Shown: positions 44,899 to 54,829 of the stretch, one piece after another
How positions within the stretch are numbered: position 1 is the stretch's first letter
Layout: every line of letters begins with the position of its first letter
Notes under the pieces: generated by a model
What the model saw: the letters and a program-made list of their open reading frames with translations, nothing else
What the model was told of the DNA's origin: nothing
Databases searched by the model: none
NCBI RefSeq assembly: GCF_046054155.1
Contig: NZ_JBEQCT010000012.1
Location: forward strand, 17,863 to 81,862
DNA length: 64,000 bases
Reading direction: 5' to 3'
Source of the DNA: Celerinatantimonas yamalensis
Lineage (GTDB): Bacteria > Pseudomonadota > Gammaproteobacteria > Enterobacterales > Celerinatantimonadaceae
Translations under genes and position numbers: made by a program

Positions 44899-45443
44899 AA
44901 CTGTGGCTCCCGTAATAGTCGGCTTAACATGATCCGCTGTGATTGAGTAACATTGTGCAGGCGTTTGCAATCAGGACAGGTATGCAGCTGATTGGTTAAG
45001 CTTTCCTTATCGGTGTATTGCCCAGCTTGCAACAGTATCTGCTGGGCATAATCGAGTGATTTAGCAACCGCAAACGGTTTGCCGCACTCTTTACAATACG
45101 CAATGGGGAAATCCGATTTTTGATAGAGATCACTTTTATTCCAAACCGCTAACTGCACCTCTTGGCCAAGCTCAATAGCACCAGTTGGGCAAACTTCCTC
45201 GCAGCGCCCACAAAAGATACAGCGCCCCAAAAATAGCGACCACTGCTGCATCCCTGTGGCGACATTAGTTTCTACCGTTAAAGCAGTGGCCGGACAGGCA
45301 TTCACACAAGCAGCGCAGGCAATACACTGCGCGGGATCATGTTCAGGCTTTCCCCGAAAATTCTTATCAACTTCCGGTGGAGTGAGCGGGTCAGTACCGG
45401 TCACAATCCCCGTTTTGAGCGCTTTTTTAAAAAATTTCAGCAT
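44895..45443 (-). CDS. hyfH: Hydrogenase-4 ferredoxin subunit HyfH (NuoI-like)
   Basis: This protein of about 182 residues carries two [4Fe-4S] motifs, CIACAACVNACP and CIFCGRCEEVCP, in the NuoI/HycF arrangement. A C-terminal pair of CxxC units (CKECG and CPDCK) may bind zinc, as in HycF. It lies between the ferredoxin-like HyfA and the small subunit in the electron path. Two consecutive ATGs occur; the second (45443) has the better 6-nt spacing from AAGGAG. Confidence 0.94.
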   Translation of the reverse strand: MLKFFKKALKTGIVTGTDPLTPPEVDKNFRGKPEHDPAQCIACAACVNACPATALTVETNVATGMQQWSLFLGRCIFCGRCEEVCPTGAIELGQEVQLAVWNKSDLYQKSDFPIAYCKECGKPFAVAKSLDYAQQILLQAGQYTDKESLTNQLHTCPDCKRLHNVTQSQRIMLSRLLREPQL

Positions 45444-45458
45444 CATAGACTCCTTGCT

Positions 45459-47183
45459 TTAAGACTTCAGCGGTGAGTGCTTACGCTCAATGCCGTAGCG
45501 CTCTACTTCTTTATATGAGACGGTTTTACTGCTGCCTTTGTTGACATCAATAAAGGTCACTCGGTCAGTACAGGAATAGCACGGGTCGAGGCTGCCGATA
45601 ATCAGGGGCGCATCTGAGACTGTATTACCACGCAGCATATAACGCAGTGTTGGCCAGTTTGCATAGGTTGCAGCACGGCATCGCCAGCGATACAATTTTT
45701 GGTTATCCCCTGTCATACTCCAGTGAATATCATCGCCGCGTGGTGCTTCGGTAAAGCCCAGTGCAAATTTATTCGGCTGATAAGTAAAGCCCTCCACCAT
45801 CAGGGGGCCCTGTGGCAAATTATCTAAGCCGTAGTCGATCATATTCAGCGCGGTATACACTTCGTTAATACGCACTTTGAGCCGCGACATCACATCACAA
45901 CCTTGCTCGGTATGAACCGTCATCGGCAGCAACCCATAGCCGGCAAAAGGATGGTCGGTACGCATATCACGGGCATGTCCACTGGCACGCACCATTGGCC
46001 CGACATTACTAAAGTCACGCGCGATCTGAGGCTCCAAACGTCCCACACCGACTCCGCGCTGCGCCATATTCGGAGTACTGAGAAGTACATCCACCAAATC
46101 GATCACTTCTCGACGCATCTCTTGCGCCAATTTGCGGGTGGCAATCATGTCATCTTTGAGCATATCGCGGCGGATCCCGCCAATCAGATTCAGCCCATAG
46201 GTTTTGCGCGCACCGGTTAAAATTTCCGCCATCTTCATCGATTTTTCTCGGACCCGGAAAAACTGCATAAAACCAGAATCAAAACCGGTAAAGTGGCATG
46301 CTAAACCGAGGTTGAGCAGATGGCTGTGCAAGCGTTCAATCTCGAGCAAAATAGAGCGGATCATCTGAGCACGAATGGGCACTTCAATGCCTAGCGCGTT
46401 TTCAACCGAGGTGGTATAAGCCGTGCTATGAGCAAAACCGCAGATGCCGCACACGCGATCAGATAAAAAGGTCACTTCGTTGTAACCCATCCGCGTTTCG
46501 GCTAATTTTTCCATCCCTCGGTGCACATAAAAAAGGCGATAGTCGGCATCGATGATCTGCTCACCATCGACAAACAACCGAAAATGGCCTGGTTCATCTG
46601 AAGTCACATGCAGCGGCCCAATGGGCACGACACGATTCTTGTTATCACCCAATTCATTGACAAACGGATAGGTTTCTCGATCGGTGGTTGGTGCCGGACG
46701 CTGGCGATAATCCATACTGTCTTTGCGCAGTGGATAAAGATCCTCAGGCCAATCATCAGGTAGCACAAGTCGGCGTTCATCGGGCAATCCCACGGGGATC
46801 AGCCCATACATATCACGCACTTCTCGCTCGCCCCAAACCGCTGCGGGAACTTTGGGCGTCACTGATGGAAATTCAGGCACAAGCGCATTGACCAAGACTT
46901 TGACGGTCACCCAACATTTTTCGCCTTTTTCCATCGACAATACATAATAGAGGGCAAAATGACCGTTCAGTTTGCGTTCATCATTACCAAATAATACCGA
47001 CAACCAACCGCCTTGCTGATAATAGAGATATTCCACCACTTCAGGCAATGCGTTCAGCTTGACGGTGATCGTCAACTGATTCTTAGTTTGCCACTGTGCT
47101 TCTAACACAGCATGGGGGAATTGCGCCTGAACTTGCGCCAAATAATCGGCGCCACACGCCGCTTGAGTAGGTTGATCAATCAC
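45459..47183 (-). CDS. hyfG: Hydrogenase-4 large subunit HyfG (NuoC-NuoD fusion, Ni-Fe site)
   Basis: This 574-residue subunit fuses a NuoC-like domain (about residues 1-170) to the Ni-Fe catalytic domain. The N-terminal nickel ligands lie in RVCGICGFAHS (about residue 247) and the C-terminal ligands in DPCYSCTDR (533-541). The 33 residues after Arg541 form the extension expected to be removed by the HycI-type peptidase. The start codon is GTG at 47183, with AGGAG 7 nt upstream, and overlaps hyfF by 8 bp. It produces H2 from protons with formate-derived electrons. Confidence 0.96.
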   Translation of the reverse strand: MIDQPTQAACGADYLAQVQAQFPHAVLEAQWQTKNQLTITVKLNALPEVVEYLYYQQGGWLSVLFGNDERKLNGHFALYYVLSMEKGEKCWVTVKVLVNALVPEFPSVTPKVPAAVWGEREVRDMYGLIPVGLPDERRLVLPDDWPEDLYPLRKDSMDYRQRPAPTTDRETYPFVNELGDNKNRVVPIGPLHVTSDEPGHFRLFVDGEQIIDADYRLFYVHRGMEKLAETRMGYNEVTFLSDRVCGICGFAHSTAYTTSVENALGIEVPIRAQMIRSILLEIERLHSHLLNLGLACHFTGFDSGFMQFFRVREKSMKMAEILTGARKTYGLNLIGGIRRDMLKDDMIATRKLAQEMRREVIDLVDVLLSTPNMAQRGVGVGRLEPQIARDFSNVGPMVRASGHARDMRTDHPFAGYGLLPMTVHTEQGCDVMSRLKVRINEVYTALNMIDYGLDNLPQGPLMVEGFTYQPNKFALGFTEAPRGDDIHWSMTGDNQKLYRWRCRAATYANWPTLRYMLRGNTVSDAPLIIGSLDPCYSCTDRVTFIDVNKGSSKTVSYKEVERYGIERKHSPLKS

Positions 47184-48759
47184 GGTCTATCTCCTGACGA
47201 ACAGCTGTAGGGAATGACAAATGGTCAGATGTCAGCGATACCGCCACTGGGGTATTCGCCGTTGAATCAGAGTGCAGCACTACAGCGCTTGCGCGCTCAA
47301 GTAAGCGTGATACCGGCTGCGGAATATGTGTGCCCATCAGAAGCATTAAAGCTAATAGAACTGCCATTGGCGCCGTTGTGAGCCAACTTAGTTCGCCTTT
47401 ACTCATCGCTTCAGGTGCTTGGCCCAGCACCGCTTTAGCCACTAAGCGCACGAGCCCCGCCAACACGACCGTTAGCAATAGTAATAACACCACGGTCAAT
47501 ACATAGTGCCCGCTTCGAATTCCCGCAGTCACGGTAAGAAATTCACTGAGAAAGACGTTAAATGGGGGCATACCGCCGAGCGCCAACGCGCCGCCTGCCA
47601 GTAGTACGCCAGTTAACGGCATCGAACGCAAAACCCCTTTGACCACATTCAGATCGCGACTACCATATTTAAGTAAAACGTTGCCTGAGCCGCAAAACAA
47701 CAACGTTTTGGCCAAACTGTGGTTCAGGGTATGCAGCATCGCCGCGAGCGTACCTAACGGTCCGCCAATCCCCAGAGCCAAAGCAATTAACCCCATATTT
47801 TCGACGCTCGAATAAGCCAATAGCCGTTTTATATCCCGCTGCACCAAAATCAAAAATGCAGCAACCGCCACAGATAAAAAGCCGAAAATAAGCAACAGGT
47901 GCGATGAATAAGCCGTACCAATCGCCGCACTAATTAAGATATGAAAACGAATAATCACCAATAAGGCGCAGTTAAGCAGCACCGCCGAAAGTAGTGCACT
48001 GGTAGGACTGGCAGCTTCACTATGGGCGTCAGGCAGCCAGGCATGCATCGGGAACAAACCCGTTTTGGTCCCAAATCCAATCAGCACAAATATAAACGCC
48101 AGCTTCATCAAGGTCGGGTCAAGCAAATGTGCGTAAGGGAGTACCGCGCTCCAGAAAATCGCTTGATTGGGATCAGGCATCACCTGCACCGCATTGGCAT
48201 AAACCAATAAAGTGCCATACAAACCAAAAGCCACCCCAACGCTACAGATCATGATGTATTTCCAGCCCGCCTCAAGTGAGGTCCGTTTGCCGTAAATCGC
48301 CACCAAAAATGCCGAACTCACCGTCGTCGCTTCTACCGCTGCCCACATCAAAATCAAGTTGTTACTGGTAATAGCCAGCAACATGGTAAATAAGAACAGG
48401 TGAAACAATCCATAGTAAGTACACAGTGTTTCCTGACTGATTTCACCGTGAGCTAACTCATGGTTCATATAACCGATAGAGTGGACCCCCGTAATAAAGC
48501 CGATTAGACCTAAAATCAGCATAAACAGCGCGGCTAAACTATCTAAGTGAAACCACAGCGCACCGGCAAATAGCGCGCCGTGCGCATAAACCTGCCAAGT
48601 ACAAACACCGCACATCACCAGCAAAACAACAATTCCAAGACTATGCAGCGTGGTAACCAGCACCTTGGCACTTTTCCCGCTCCAGCGGCAGGCAAAAGTT
48701 AATAAGGAGCTCAACAATGGCACGGCCAACAAGGTGAAGATTAGTTCATTATTACTCAT
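47176..48759 (-). CDS. hyfF: Hydrogenase-4 antiporter-like membrane subunit HyfF
   Basis: This polytopic subunit of about 527 residues has the NuoL/M/N-type proton-channel wording: LFPMHAWLPDAHSEAASPTSALLSAVLLNCALLVIIRFHI (split about 215-255) and VQRDIKRLLAYSSVENMGLIALALG. Conserved Lys and Glu residues for ion translocation are present in those helices. HyfF is absent from hydrogenase-3, so its presence marks the larger FHL-2 type. The ATG at 48759 best fits the ribosome site AAGGG; ATG 48765 is an alternative that overlaps the hyfE stop. Confidence 0.94.
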   Translation of the reverse strand: MSNNELIFTLLAVPLLSSLLTFACRWSGKSAKVLVTTLHSLGIVVLLVMCGVCTWQVYAHGALFAGALWFHLDSLAALFMLILGLIGFITGVHSIGYMNHELAHGEISQETLCTYYGLFHLFLFTMLLAITSNNLILMWAAVEATTVSSAFLVAIYGKRTSLEAGWKYIMICSVGVAFGLYGTLLVYANAVQVMPDPNQAIFWSAVLPYAHLLDPTLMKLAFIFVLIGFGTKTGLFPMHAWLPDAHSEAASPTSALLSAVLLNCALLVIIRFHILISAAIGTAYSSHLLLIFGFLSVAVAAFLILVQRDIKRLLAYSSVENMGLIALALGIGGPLGTLAAMLHTLNHSLAKTLLFCGSGNVLLKYGSRDLNVVKGVLRSMPLTGVLLAGGALALGGMPPFNVFLSEFLTVTAGIRSGHYVLTVVLLLLLTVVLAGLVRLVAKAVLGQAPEAMSKGELSWLTTAPMAVLLALMLLMGTHIPQPVSRLLERASAVVLHSDSTANTPVAVSLTSDHLSFPTAVRQEIDRD

Positions 48760-48764
48760 GCTCA

Positions 48765-49415
48765 TCACCCTTTTAGTTGAGTCAGTTGGCGAACATCAAG
48801 GGTGTTCAGCGAAGAATAAATTTTGCGAGCCATCAAAATCATCACAAGCACCGCGAAAATCGCATCGGTGGAGATCCCCACTTCCACGAGTTCAGGGGCG
48901 CGATAAGCTAATAACGCCAAGGTGAGATGGGCACCATTTTCCATCAAGCAATAACCAAAGATCTGCTTGAGGATGTTTCGCTGACTGACAATGCACAAAA
49001 TACCCAGTAAAAAGTGTCCTAACGACACCGCCAAAACCGGCTTGAGCGACGGCGTTAACGGCAGTTGTACTGACTGTACGCCAGCAAAACTGACCAGCAC
49101 GATCACGACCGCACAAAGCACTAACCACGGTGTCGCGATCACACTGCCATCGGCTTTAGCGTCCACCATATTGCGCATCGCCCAGAGCATTGCCCCGGGG
49201 ACTAAAATCACTTTGGTAATAAAGGCACTGATGGCCCATTTATACAATTGCTCAGAGCCAAGCAGGTGACCCAGCGCAACAAATGTGGCCACCAACACCA
49301 GCGACTGCAACCCATAGAGCAGCGCCGCTGTGCGGGCTTTGCGTGAGATAATCACCAACACAGAGGTGAGAATCAACAAGCCTGCGAATTGGATGACGAG
49401 ATAACTTCCAGTCAT
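48765..49415 (-). CDS. hyfE: Hydrogenase-4 membrane subunit HyfE
   Basis: This hydrophobic protein of about 216 residues has around six helices and a NuoK-like core (FGYCLMENGAHLTLALLAYRAPELVEVGISTDAIFAVLVMILMARKIY, split about residues 145-195). HyfE-type proteins occur in hydrogenase-4 but not hydrogenase-3 complexes. The second of two near ATGs (49415) has AAGGA 6 nt upstream. It ends 3 bp into the spacer before hyfF, in a tight operon. Confidence 0.92.
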   Translation of the reverse strand: MTGSYLVIQFAGLLILTSVLVIISRKARTAALLYGLQSLVLVATFVALGHLLGSEQLYKWAISAFITKVILVPGAMLWAMRNMVDAKADGSVIATPWLVLCAVVIVLVSFAGVQSVQLPLTPSLKPVLAVSLGHFLLGILCIVSQRNILKQIFGYCLMENGAHLTLALLAYRAPELVEVGISTDAIFAVLVMILMARKIYSSLNTLDVRQLTQLKG

Positions 49416-49424
49416 GATCATTCC

Positions 49425-50870
49425 TTATTGCAACCAGAGCGCAGCGATCACGCTCGATACCAGTGACATCACAATCAACACCACCAACACTAGCTTCATT
49501 GAAACCGGCACGGGGCTCGCAGCAGCAATCGCCTCAGAGGGCTCGCCGGGCACCGTGCGCCCTAACCAGTAGAGGAACCAGCCAAAACTTGCCACCGATT
49601 CAAGCAGCGCGACAATCAGCAGCGGCAGCAACCAAAGTTGGTTGGCTGACAGCGAAAACCCCGCGGCAAATAGCGGAAACTTACTAAAGAATCCGTTAAA
49701 CGGTGGTACCCCAGCAACTGCCATTGCCGCCACGCAAAAGCCAATTCCGAGCAATGGCAAGCGCCGGATCATCCCTTTGAATTTGGGCAATGAACGGGTT
49801 CCGCAGCTGTAGCTCAGTGCCCCTGCTACTAAGAAGAACAAGCTTTTGGCATAAGCGTGGTTAAAGATGTATGCAACCCCTGCATTAAAGGCCATATGCG
49901 AGCCAAAAATTGACAACGACAGCGCTAAAAAGATGTAAGCAAGCTGCGTGATAGTGGAATAGGCCAACAACCGTTTCATATCTTTTTGTGGCAGATACAT
50001 CCAAAAGCCATAGACCAGTGTGATAATAGCCATGATCACGCCAACAACACCGATAATGTGCGGCACGTGACCGGCGGCGGAAAAGATCGCCCGAGCAAAA
50101 ATATAGACGCCAACTTTGACCATCGAAGCTGCATGTAAATAAGCACTCACCGGCGTTGGCGCTTCCATCGCATCGGGGAGCCACACATGCATGGGTAACT
50201 GCGCCGATTTACCCCATGCGGCAAACAAGATCCCGCCAAACACCACCAATTGACTGGTTGGATCAAGCTGGGCAATCGCTGCCAGTGCAAACGTGCCCGT
50301 TTGGGCAAACAACCAAGCGGCCGCCACATACAGACCTAATGAGGCGAGATGGGTGACTAGCAGCGCTTTTAACGCAGCTTTGAGGGATTTTTCACTTTGA
50401 TAGTAACCAATCAGCCCCCATGAACAGCCGCCCGTGATTTCAAAAAACAGCAACTGGCCTAAGATCGTTGATGACAGAGTTAACCCCGCCATCGCACCGA
50501 TAAACACCAGTAAAAAAGCCCAATAGCGATTATCCCCAGATTGTGGATGCTCGCGGTTGCCAGGGCTCATATAGCCACATGAGTAAATACTGACCAACAA
50601 CCCCAGTGACACCACCGCAAAGCCAATCAGCAAACTCAAGCGATCAAACGTAAAGCCAAACAATTGCGCTTGGTGAAACTGATAGAGCACCCAAGTCACA
50701 TCCTGTTTACCACCCGCCCAATACAGGTAAGCAAGCGAGCCCATCCCCAACGTTGCCAAAAAAGCAAATCCAGTGCAGATCAAAGGCCCGTAGCGCTTTG
50801 GCAAAAAAGCAATCAGCAACGCGCCGATAAACGGTACTAGCATCGTTGCTAAAGCAATATGGTTCATCAT
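49425..50870 (-). CDS. hyfD: Hydrogenase-4 antiporter-like membrane subunit HyfD
   Basis: This NuoL/M/N-like subunit of about 481 residues contains AWGKSAQLPMHVWLPDAMEAPTPVSAYLHAASMVKVGVYIFAR (split about residues 205-250) and LPQKDMKRLLAYSTITQLAYIFLALS, the two half-channel segments with conserved Lys. With HyfB and HyfF it gives three antiporter-like modules, predicted to couple formate oxidation to ion translocation. The start was set at ATG 50870, 8 nt after GGGAG; an upstream in-frame start would overlap hyfC by nearly 60 bp. Confidence 0.94.
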   Translation of the reverse strand: MMNHIALATMLVPFIGALLIAFLPKRYGPLICTGFAFLATLGMGSLAYLYWAGGKQDVTWVLYQFHQAQLFGFTFDRLSLLIGFAVVSLGLLVSIYSCGYMSPGNREHPQSGDNRYWAFLLVFIGAMAGLTLSSTILGQLLFFEITGGCSWGLIGYYQSEKSLKAALKALLVTHLASLGLYVAAAWLFAQTGTFALAAIAQLDPTSQLVVFGGILFAAWGKSAQLPMHVWLPDAMEAPTPVSAYLHAASMVKVGVYIFARAIFSAAGHVPHIIGVVGVIMAIITLVYGFWMYLPQKDMKRLLAYSTITQLAYIFLALSLSIFGSHMAFNAGVAYIFNHAYAKSLFFLVAGALSYSCGTRSLPKFKGMIRRLPLLGIGFCVAAMAVAGVPPFNGFFSKFPLFAAGFSLSANQLWLLPLLIVALLESVASFGWFLYWLGRTVPGEPSEAIAAASPVPVSMKLVLVVLIVMSLVSSVIAALWLQ

Positions 50871-50893
50871 CAAAACAACTCCCATTCTTTGGC

Positions 50894-51838
50894 TTATAGC
50901 CCAGTCAGATAGAACACCAAAGCCAACGCGGCAACCCCAAATCCAAGCCATGTCACTCGGTTATTCAACAAAAACCGGCCACGGGCCATACTGTTTTCCA
51001 CCAAGGCTGCCAGCACAAACACCACCACCAACTTAAGCAATAAGCTCAGCGCACCCCACAGCAGCGCGAACAGCGTCGGCGAGGCAGCTTTACCAAAAGG
51101 GATAAAAATCGCCAAAAATAACGCAGCGACCACGACCTGTTTGAAACTTAAACTCCACTTCATCAAAGCCAGCGATGCGCCGGAGTACTCGCTTAGAGGA
51201 CCCTCTTGCAGCTCTTGCTCCGCTTCAGCAACATCAAAGGGGACCTTGCCCATTTCGATAAACAGCGCAAAACCACAGGCGAGTAGTGCCAGCAGTGTGG
51301 CGCTAGGGCTTTGCCAAGAACCAGCAAGAGCTGCGCTAATCACGCCAATATTGGTCGAGCCGGCCACTAGTGCGACCACGATCAGCGAGAGCATTAACAC
51401 CGGTTCCACCAACACCCCGAGCGTCATTTCGCGGCTGGCACCAATCCCTGCAAACGGGCTCCCTGAATCAATCCCTGATAACGCAAAGAAAAAGCGAAAA
51501 ATAGCCAGTAGATAGATCAAGGTGATAATGTCGCCGCCCCCAGCAAAAGGCGATTGAATGGTCATCATTGGCAGAGCCATAGCCACCACCAGCAAAGTAC
51601 CCAGCAAAATAAATGGCGCGCAGCGAAATGCGCTACCGCTATTGACAGGGGCCACATCTTGGCGAGCCAGCAGTTTAAAAATATCCCGATATTCTTGGCT
51701 AATTGGTGGCCCTTGGCGATTGTGCATTTTGGCCCGCAGCACCCGTGACAGCCCGGCAAAAAACGGGGCTATCGCCAGTAGTAACAGAGCTTGTAATAAG
51801 CCGCAGAGCAATGGAATCAACAGCACGTGGTGTATCAT
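50894..51838 (-). CDS. hyfC: Hydrogenase-4 membrane subunit HyfC (NuoH-like)
   Basis: This 314-residue membrane subunit belongs to the NuoH/HycD family that anchors the soluble arm. AKMHNRQGPPISQEYRDIFKLL and EMGKVPFDVAEAEQELQEGPLSEYSG are the conserved quinone-pocket-like loops, with the acidic run typical of NuoH. About eight helices are predicted. GGGAG precedes the ATG by 9 nt. It lies 12 bp downstream of hyfB. Confidence 0.95.
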   Translation of the reverse strand: MIHHVLLIPLLCGLLQALLLLAIAPFFAGLSRVLRAKMHNRQGPPISQEYRDIFKLLARQDVAPVNSGSAFRCAPFILLGTLLVVAMALPMMTIQSPFAGGGDIITLIYLLAIFRFFFALSGIDSGSPFAGIGASREMTLGVLVEPVLMLSLIVVALVAGSTNIGVISAALAGSWQSPSATLLALLACGFALFIEMGKVPFDVAEAEQELQEGPLSEYSGASLALMKWSLSFKQVVVAALFLAIFIPFGKAASPTLFALLWGALSLLLKLVVVFVLAALVENSMARGRFLLNNRVTWLGFGVAALALVFYLTGL

Positions 51839-51850
51839 TCTTGTTTCTCC

Positions 51851-53875
51851 CTAAAGCATGACCGCAAACAGCAAGATCAACAGTGCTGCGACCACATATA
51901 AACAGTACGCGCGAAAATCACCGAACTGGATCCATTGGACCAAACGACTCACTCGTAGCGTGCCGCGTACCATCGGCATCACCAACACCCCATCAAACAT
52001 CGGTTCGACACGCTCAGCGCCGCGTCGTACGTTGTTAAGAGAACGCAGCATCAATGGTGTAGGATCGAGTATCTGCCGCAACCGATACAAGAAACTAAAG
52101 AACACTCTGAGTGGTTGCGTGAAACTTCCATCTGACACTGCCATATTGGCTTCGTAGCCATAACCACAGGCCCAAGGGTCGCCCCGGCGGCGAAATGCCA
52201 AACGGCGAGCGTGCAAACCTCTGTAGATCAGTAGCGGTAATAAAGGCAGAGCCAACAGCAGTAGCAACAGTAATGGCGCATTGAGTGAAGTGAGTGCCTG
52301 TGCACCTGGCGCCACACTCCCGCCCCCCGCAACAATTGACACGATATGGCTATGGGCAAGCATTGCAGCAATTGCGGTTAAACGCGGCGCAATTTGCCAC
52401 GCGCCCAATCCCAGCAACACGCATAACAGCGCCAATAGCCCCATGGCTAAACGCATCGCACCATGTTCTTCATGCGCTTGTTCTGCTGCGGCACTTTTAG
52501 CCGCACCGCAAAAACTCACACCATAAACTTTGACAAAGCACATCGCCGCTATCGCCCCAGTAATCGCCAGCAAGACAATGGCGATGGCGCCAACCAGTTG
52601 CAGCGAAGTATGGCCATGTTGAGTCAGTGAAAATAAAGATTGATAAGTAAACCACTCACTGACAAAGCCATTGAGCAGCGGCAGTGCTCCAATCGCCATA
52701 CAGCCGATAAGAAAGACAAACGCCGTTTGCGGCATACGCTTGGCAAGTCCACCCATCTGATCCATATCTTTACTGTGCACTTGTTCAATCACAGCGCCTG
52801 CGCCAAGAAACAAGAGTCCTTTAAAGACAGCGTGGTTGAGTAAATGATACAGTGCGCCTAACAAGCCAATCACCGCCAATAAAGGATGATGCGTAGCCAT
52901 ACCGATCATGCCAGCGCCAACCCCCATCAAAATAATGCCGATATTTTCGACCGTGCTATACGCGAGCAATCGTTTAATATCGTGTTCCGCTAAGGCATAG
53001 AGCACGCCCAGCACTGATGACAGAGCACCAAATCCAAGAACCATCACGCCCCACCACACTTGACTGGCGCCGAGCAAATCGACTCCGACTTTGATAATTC
53101 CAAAGATACCGATTTTTACCATGACCCCGGACATCATCGCTGAGGCATGCGATGGTGCAGCGGGGTGTGCCCGTGGCAACCAACCATGTAGCGGAATCAT
53201 CCCCGCTTTGGCGCCAAAACCAAAAAAGGCTAACAAAAACACCAGCGACCCTTGCAGCGGACTGAGCGACAATTGCCGGAAAGCGGAAAAATCGAAACTG
53301 CCAGCCTGACGATACATCAGCAAAAACGCCAACATGATCAGCACCGATCCGGCGTGAGCGATTAAAAAGTAGAATAACCCCGCACTGACTGATGTTTCAT
53401 CCTGCTCTCCGATAACCAAAAAGTATGAGGATAAGGACATTGCCTCGAACAAGACGATAAAGTAAAAGGCGTTGTCCACTACCACCAGCGACACCATCGA
53501 GGCGATAAACAGGTTCATGAAAAAGCCAATTGACCATGCACCGCGCCCTTGGTAGTGCTTGAGATAACCGATGGAATAGATAGCGGTGATGCTCGCCAGT
53601 AAGCTAATCACCACCACCATCAGCGCGGCAAATGAATCAATTCGAACACTCAATTGCGCAAACTCAGCAAATGGCCCAGGCCAATGAGCCGTGATCATCG
53701 GTGCTCCGAGTAGAATTGGCCACACGGCAACAATAGCAACGACCCCGGCGACGGTTGTCAACACGCCACTTAAGCGGATGGCCCAATCTTCAGCGCGCAG
53801 CAGACACAACGAAATGAGGCCACTGACGACAAACAGCCCCAGTGCTAGCGCTAATAAAGCAAGCGAATGACTCAT
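51851..53875 (-). CDS. hyfB: Hydrogenase-4 antiporter-like membrane subunit HyfB
   Basis: This 674-residue polytopic subunit, the longest of the complex, is homologous to NuoL/HycC. GAKAGMIPLHGWLPRAHPAAPSHASAMMSGVMVKIGIFGI (split about residues 223-262) and ALAEHDIKRLLAYSTVENIGIILMGVG carry the proton-channel Lys and His residues. A long C-terminal part includes GDPWACGYGYEANMAVSDGSFTQPLRVFF, also found in HycC. GGAG lies before the ATG, which overlaps the hyfA stop by 4 bp. Confidence 0.95.
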   Translation of the reverse strand: MSHSLALLALALGLFVVSGLISLCLLRAEDWAIRLSGVLTTVAGVVAIVAVWPILLGAPMITAHWPGPFAEFAQLSVRIDSFAALMVVVISLLASITAIYSIGYLKHYQGRGAWSIGFFMNLFIASMVSLVVVDNAFYFIVLFEAMSLSSYFLVIGEQDETSVSAGLFYFLIAHAGSVLIMLAFLLMYRQAGSFDFSAFRQLSLSPLQGSLVFLLAFFGFGAKAGMIPLHGWLPRAHPAAPSHASAMMSGVMVKIGIFGIIKVGVDLLGASQVWWGVMVLGFGALSSVLGVLYALAEHDIKRLLAYSTVENIGIILMGVGAGMIGMATHHPLLAVIGLLGALYHLLNHAVFKGLLFLGAGAVIEQVHSKDMDQMGGLAKRMPQTAFVFLIGCMAIGALPLLNGFVSEWFTYQSLFSLTQHGHTSLQLVGAIAIVLLAITGAIAAMCFVKVYGVSFCGAAKSAAAEQAHEEHGAMRLAMGLLALLCVLLGLGAWQIAPRLTAIAAMLAHSHIVSIVAGGGSVAPGAQALTSLNAPLLLLLLLALPLLPLLIYRGLHARRLAFRRRGDPWACGYGYEANMAVSDGSFTQPLRVFFSFLYRLRQILDPTPLMLRSLNNVRRGAERVEPMFDGVLVMPMVRGTLRVSRLVQWIQFGDFRAYCLYVVAALLILLFAVML

Positions 53876-54492
53876 GAACGTTCTCCTTTAACCGGCCGAT
53901 CACCATGTGCTACCACATTAAGCTGATTGGCCTGTGGCTGTGCGCTCTGGCGCCTTTTTCGGGTATTCGCTTGATCGAGTGCTAACTGACTGACCTCAAT
54001 TATCGCCCCAGTCGGACAGGTCGCCACACAGGCTGGGCCCTGATCTAAAAATGCACACAAGTCGCATTTGACCGCGACACTGCGCACGCCTTTTTTCCAA
54101 TCAAGCAGAGGGCTAACCGATCGGGGCGCCCGCTCGGGGGGCGGCGCCATAGGGCTACACACACCCTCTGGAATATCGATAGGTTTCGATCCACTTAAGG
54201 TAATCGCCCCAAATGGACAGGCAATCGCACACAATTTACACCCCACACAGAGGCTCTCATTGAGCACAATGGCGTCGTTTTCACGACGAATTGCTCCAAC
54301 TGGACACACCGTGATACACGGCGCATCTTCACATTGGTGACACATTTGCGGGGCCGATTCCTCGGCAGTTCGCATCACTTTTAACCTAGGTTCGCCTTGC
54401 AATCCCTCGCTTAAATGGGCTTGGGAGCACGCCGCCACACAGGTATTACAGCCGATACATAAGCTCGGATCCGCAATCACAAAACGGTTCAT
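53872..54492 (-). CDS. hyfA: Hydrogenase-4 iron-sulfur subunit HyfA
   Basis: This 206-residue protein has four [4Fe-4S] Cys groups: CIGCNTCVAAC, CHQCEDAPCITVC, CVGCKLCAIAC and CDLCAFLDQGPACVATC. It is HycB-like and thought to accept electrons from FDH-H. It is the first gene of the eleven-gene hyf-hycI operon. A sigma-54-like promoter lies about 250 bp upstream, leaving a long untranslated leader with several CGACA/TGTCG motifs. Confidence 0.95.
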   Translation of the reverse strand: MNRFVIADPSLCIGCNTCVAACSQAHLSEGLQGEPRLKVMRTAEESAPQMCHQCEDAPCITVCPVGAIRRENDAIVLNESLCVGCKLCAIACPFGAITLSGSKPIDIPEGVCSPMAPPPERAPRSVSPLLDWKKGVRSVAVKCDLCAFLDQGPACVATCPTGAIIEVSQLALDQANTRKRRQSAQPQANQLNVVAHGDRPVKGERS

Positions 54493-54534
54493 AATCTCTC
54501 TCTATGCTGTGCGCTTCACATCCTGCAAGTGACT

Positions 54535-54578
54535 CGTCATTTATGACGACAGCCCCTGCGACGACACTTTTGTCGACA
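54535..54578. promoter_or_regulatory. CGTCA/TGACG palindrome and CGACA motif cluster in the hyf leader
   Basis: CGTCAT-TT-ATGACG (54535-54548) is a perfect palindrome. It is followed by CGACA at 54547 and 54562, TGTCG at 54571 and CGACA at 54574. They lie 43-86 bp upstream of the hyfA ATG and downstream of the candidate hyf promoter. In E. coli, FhlA sites are also found inside the hyc transcribed region, so binding here is plausible. I do not have a reliable FhlA consensus to score against. Confidence 0.4.
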
Positions 54579-54740
54579 CCGTAAATTGAACAATGAAAGG
54601 ACGATATCGCCTTAGCCTGATACGGGACGAATGCTGTTCTAGCAGCCTTTTCCAGCCAACTCACAGCGATCCCAACGGACTATTTGTTACGCTCACACGC
54701 CTCAAACGATGAGCACAAGATAGTGTTTCAGCAAGTAAAC

Positions 54741-54757
54741 AGCATTTTTCGCACCAA
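54741..54757 (-). promoter_or_regulatory. Sigma-54-like promoter for the hyf operon
   Basis: Read toward hyfA the strand shows TTGGTGCGAAAAATGCT. The -24 GG and -12 GC are exactly 10 bp apart, with TGGTGC against consensus TGGCAC and ATGC against TTGC. It is about 250 bp upstream of hyfA. The invariant dinucleotides are right and the context (FhlA regulon) supports it; the flanking matches are imperfect. Confidence 0.6.
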
Positions 54758-54829
54758 CTTCATAAGATTCTTATAAAACTATTATTTTTCATATGGTTAT
54801 ATTTAAAATAAGAATAATTAAGATGACTT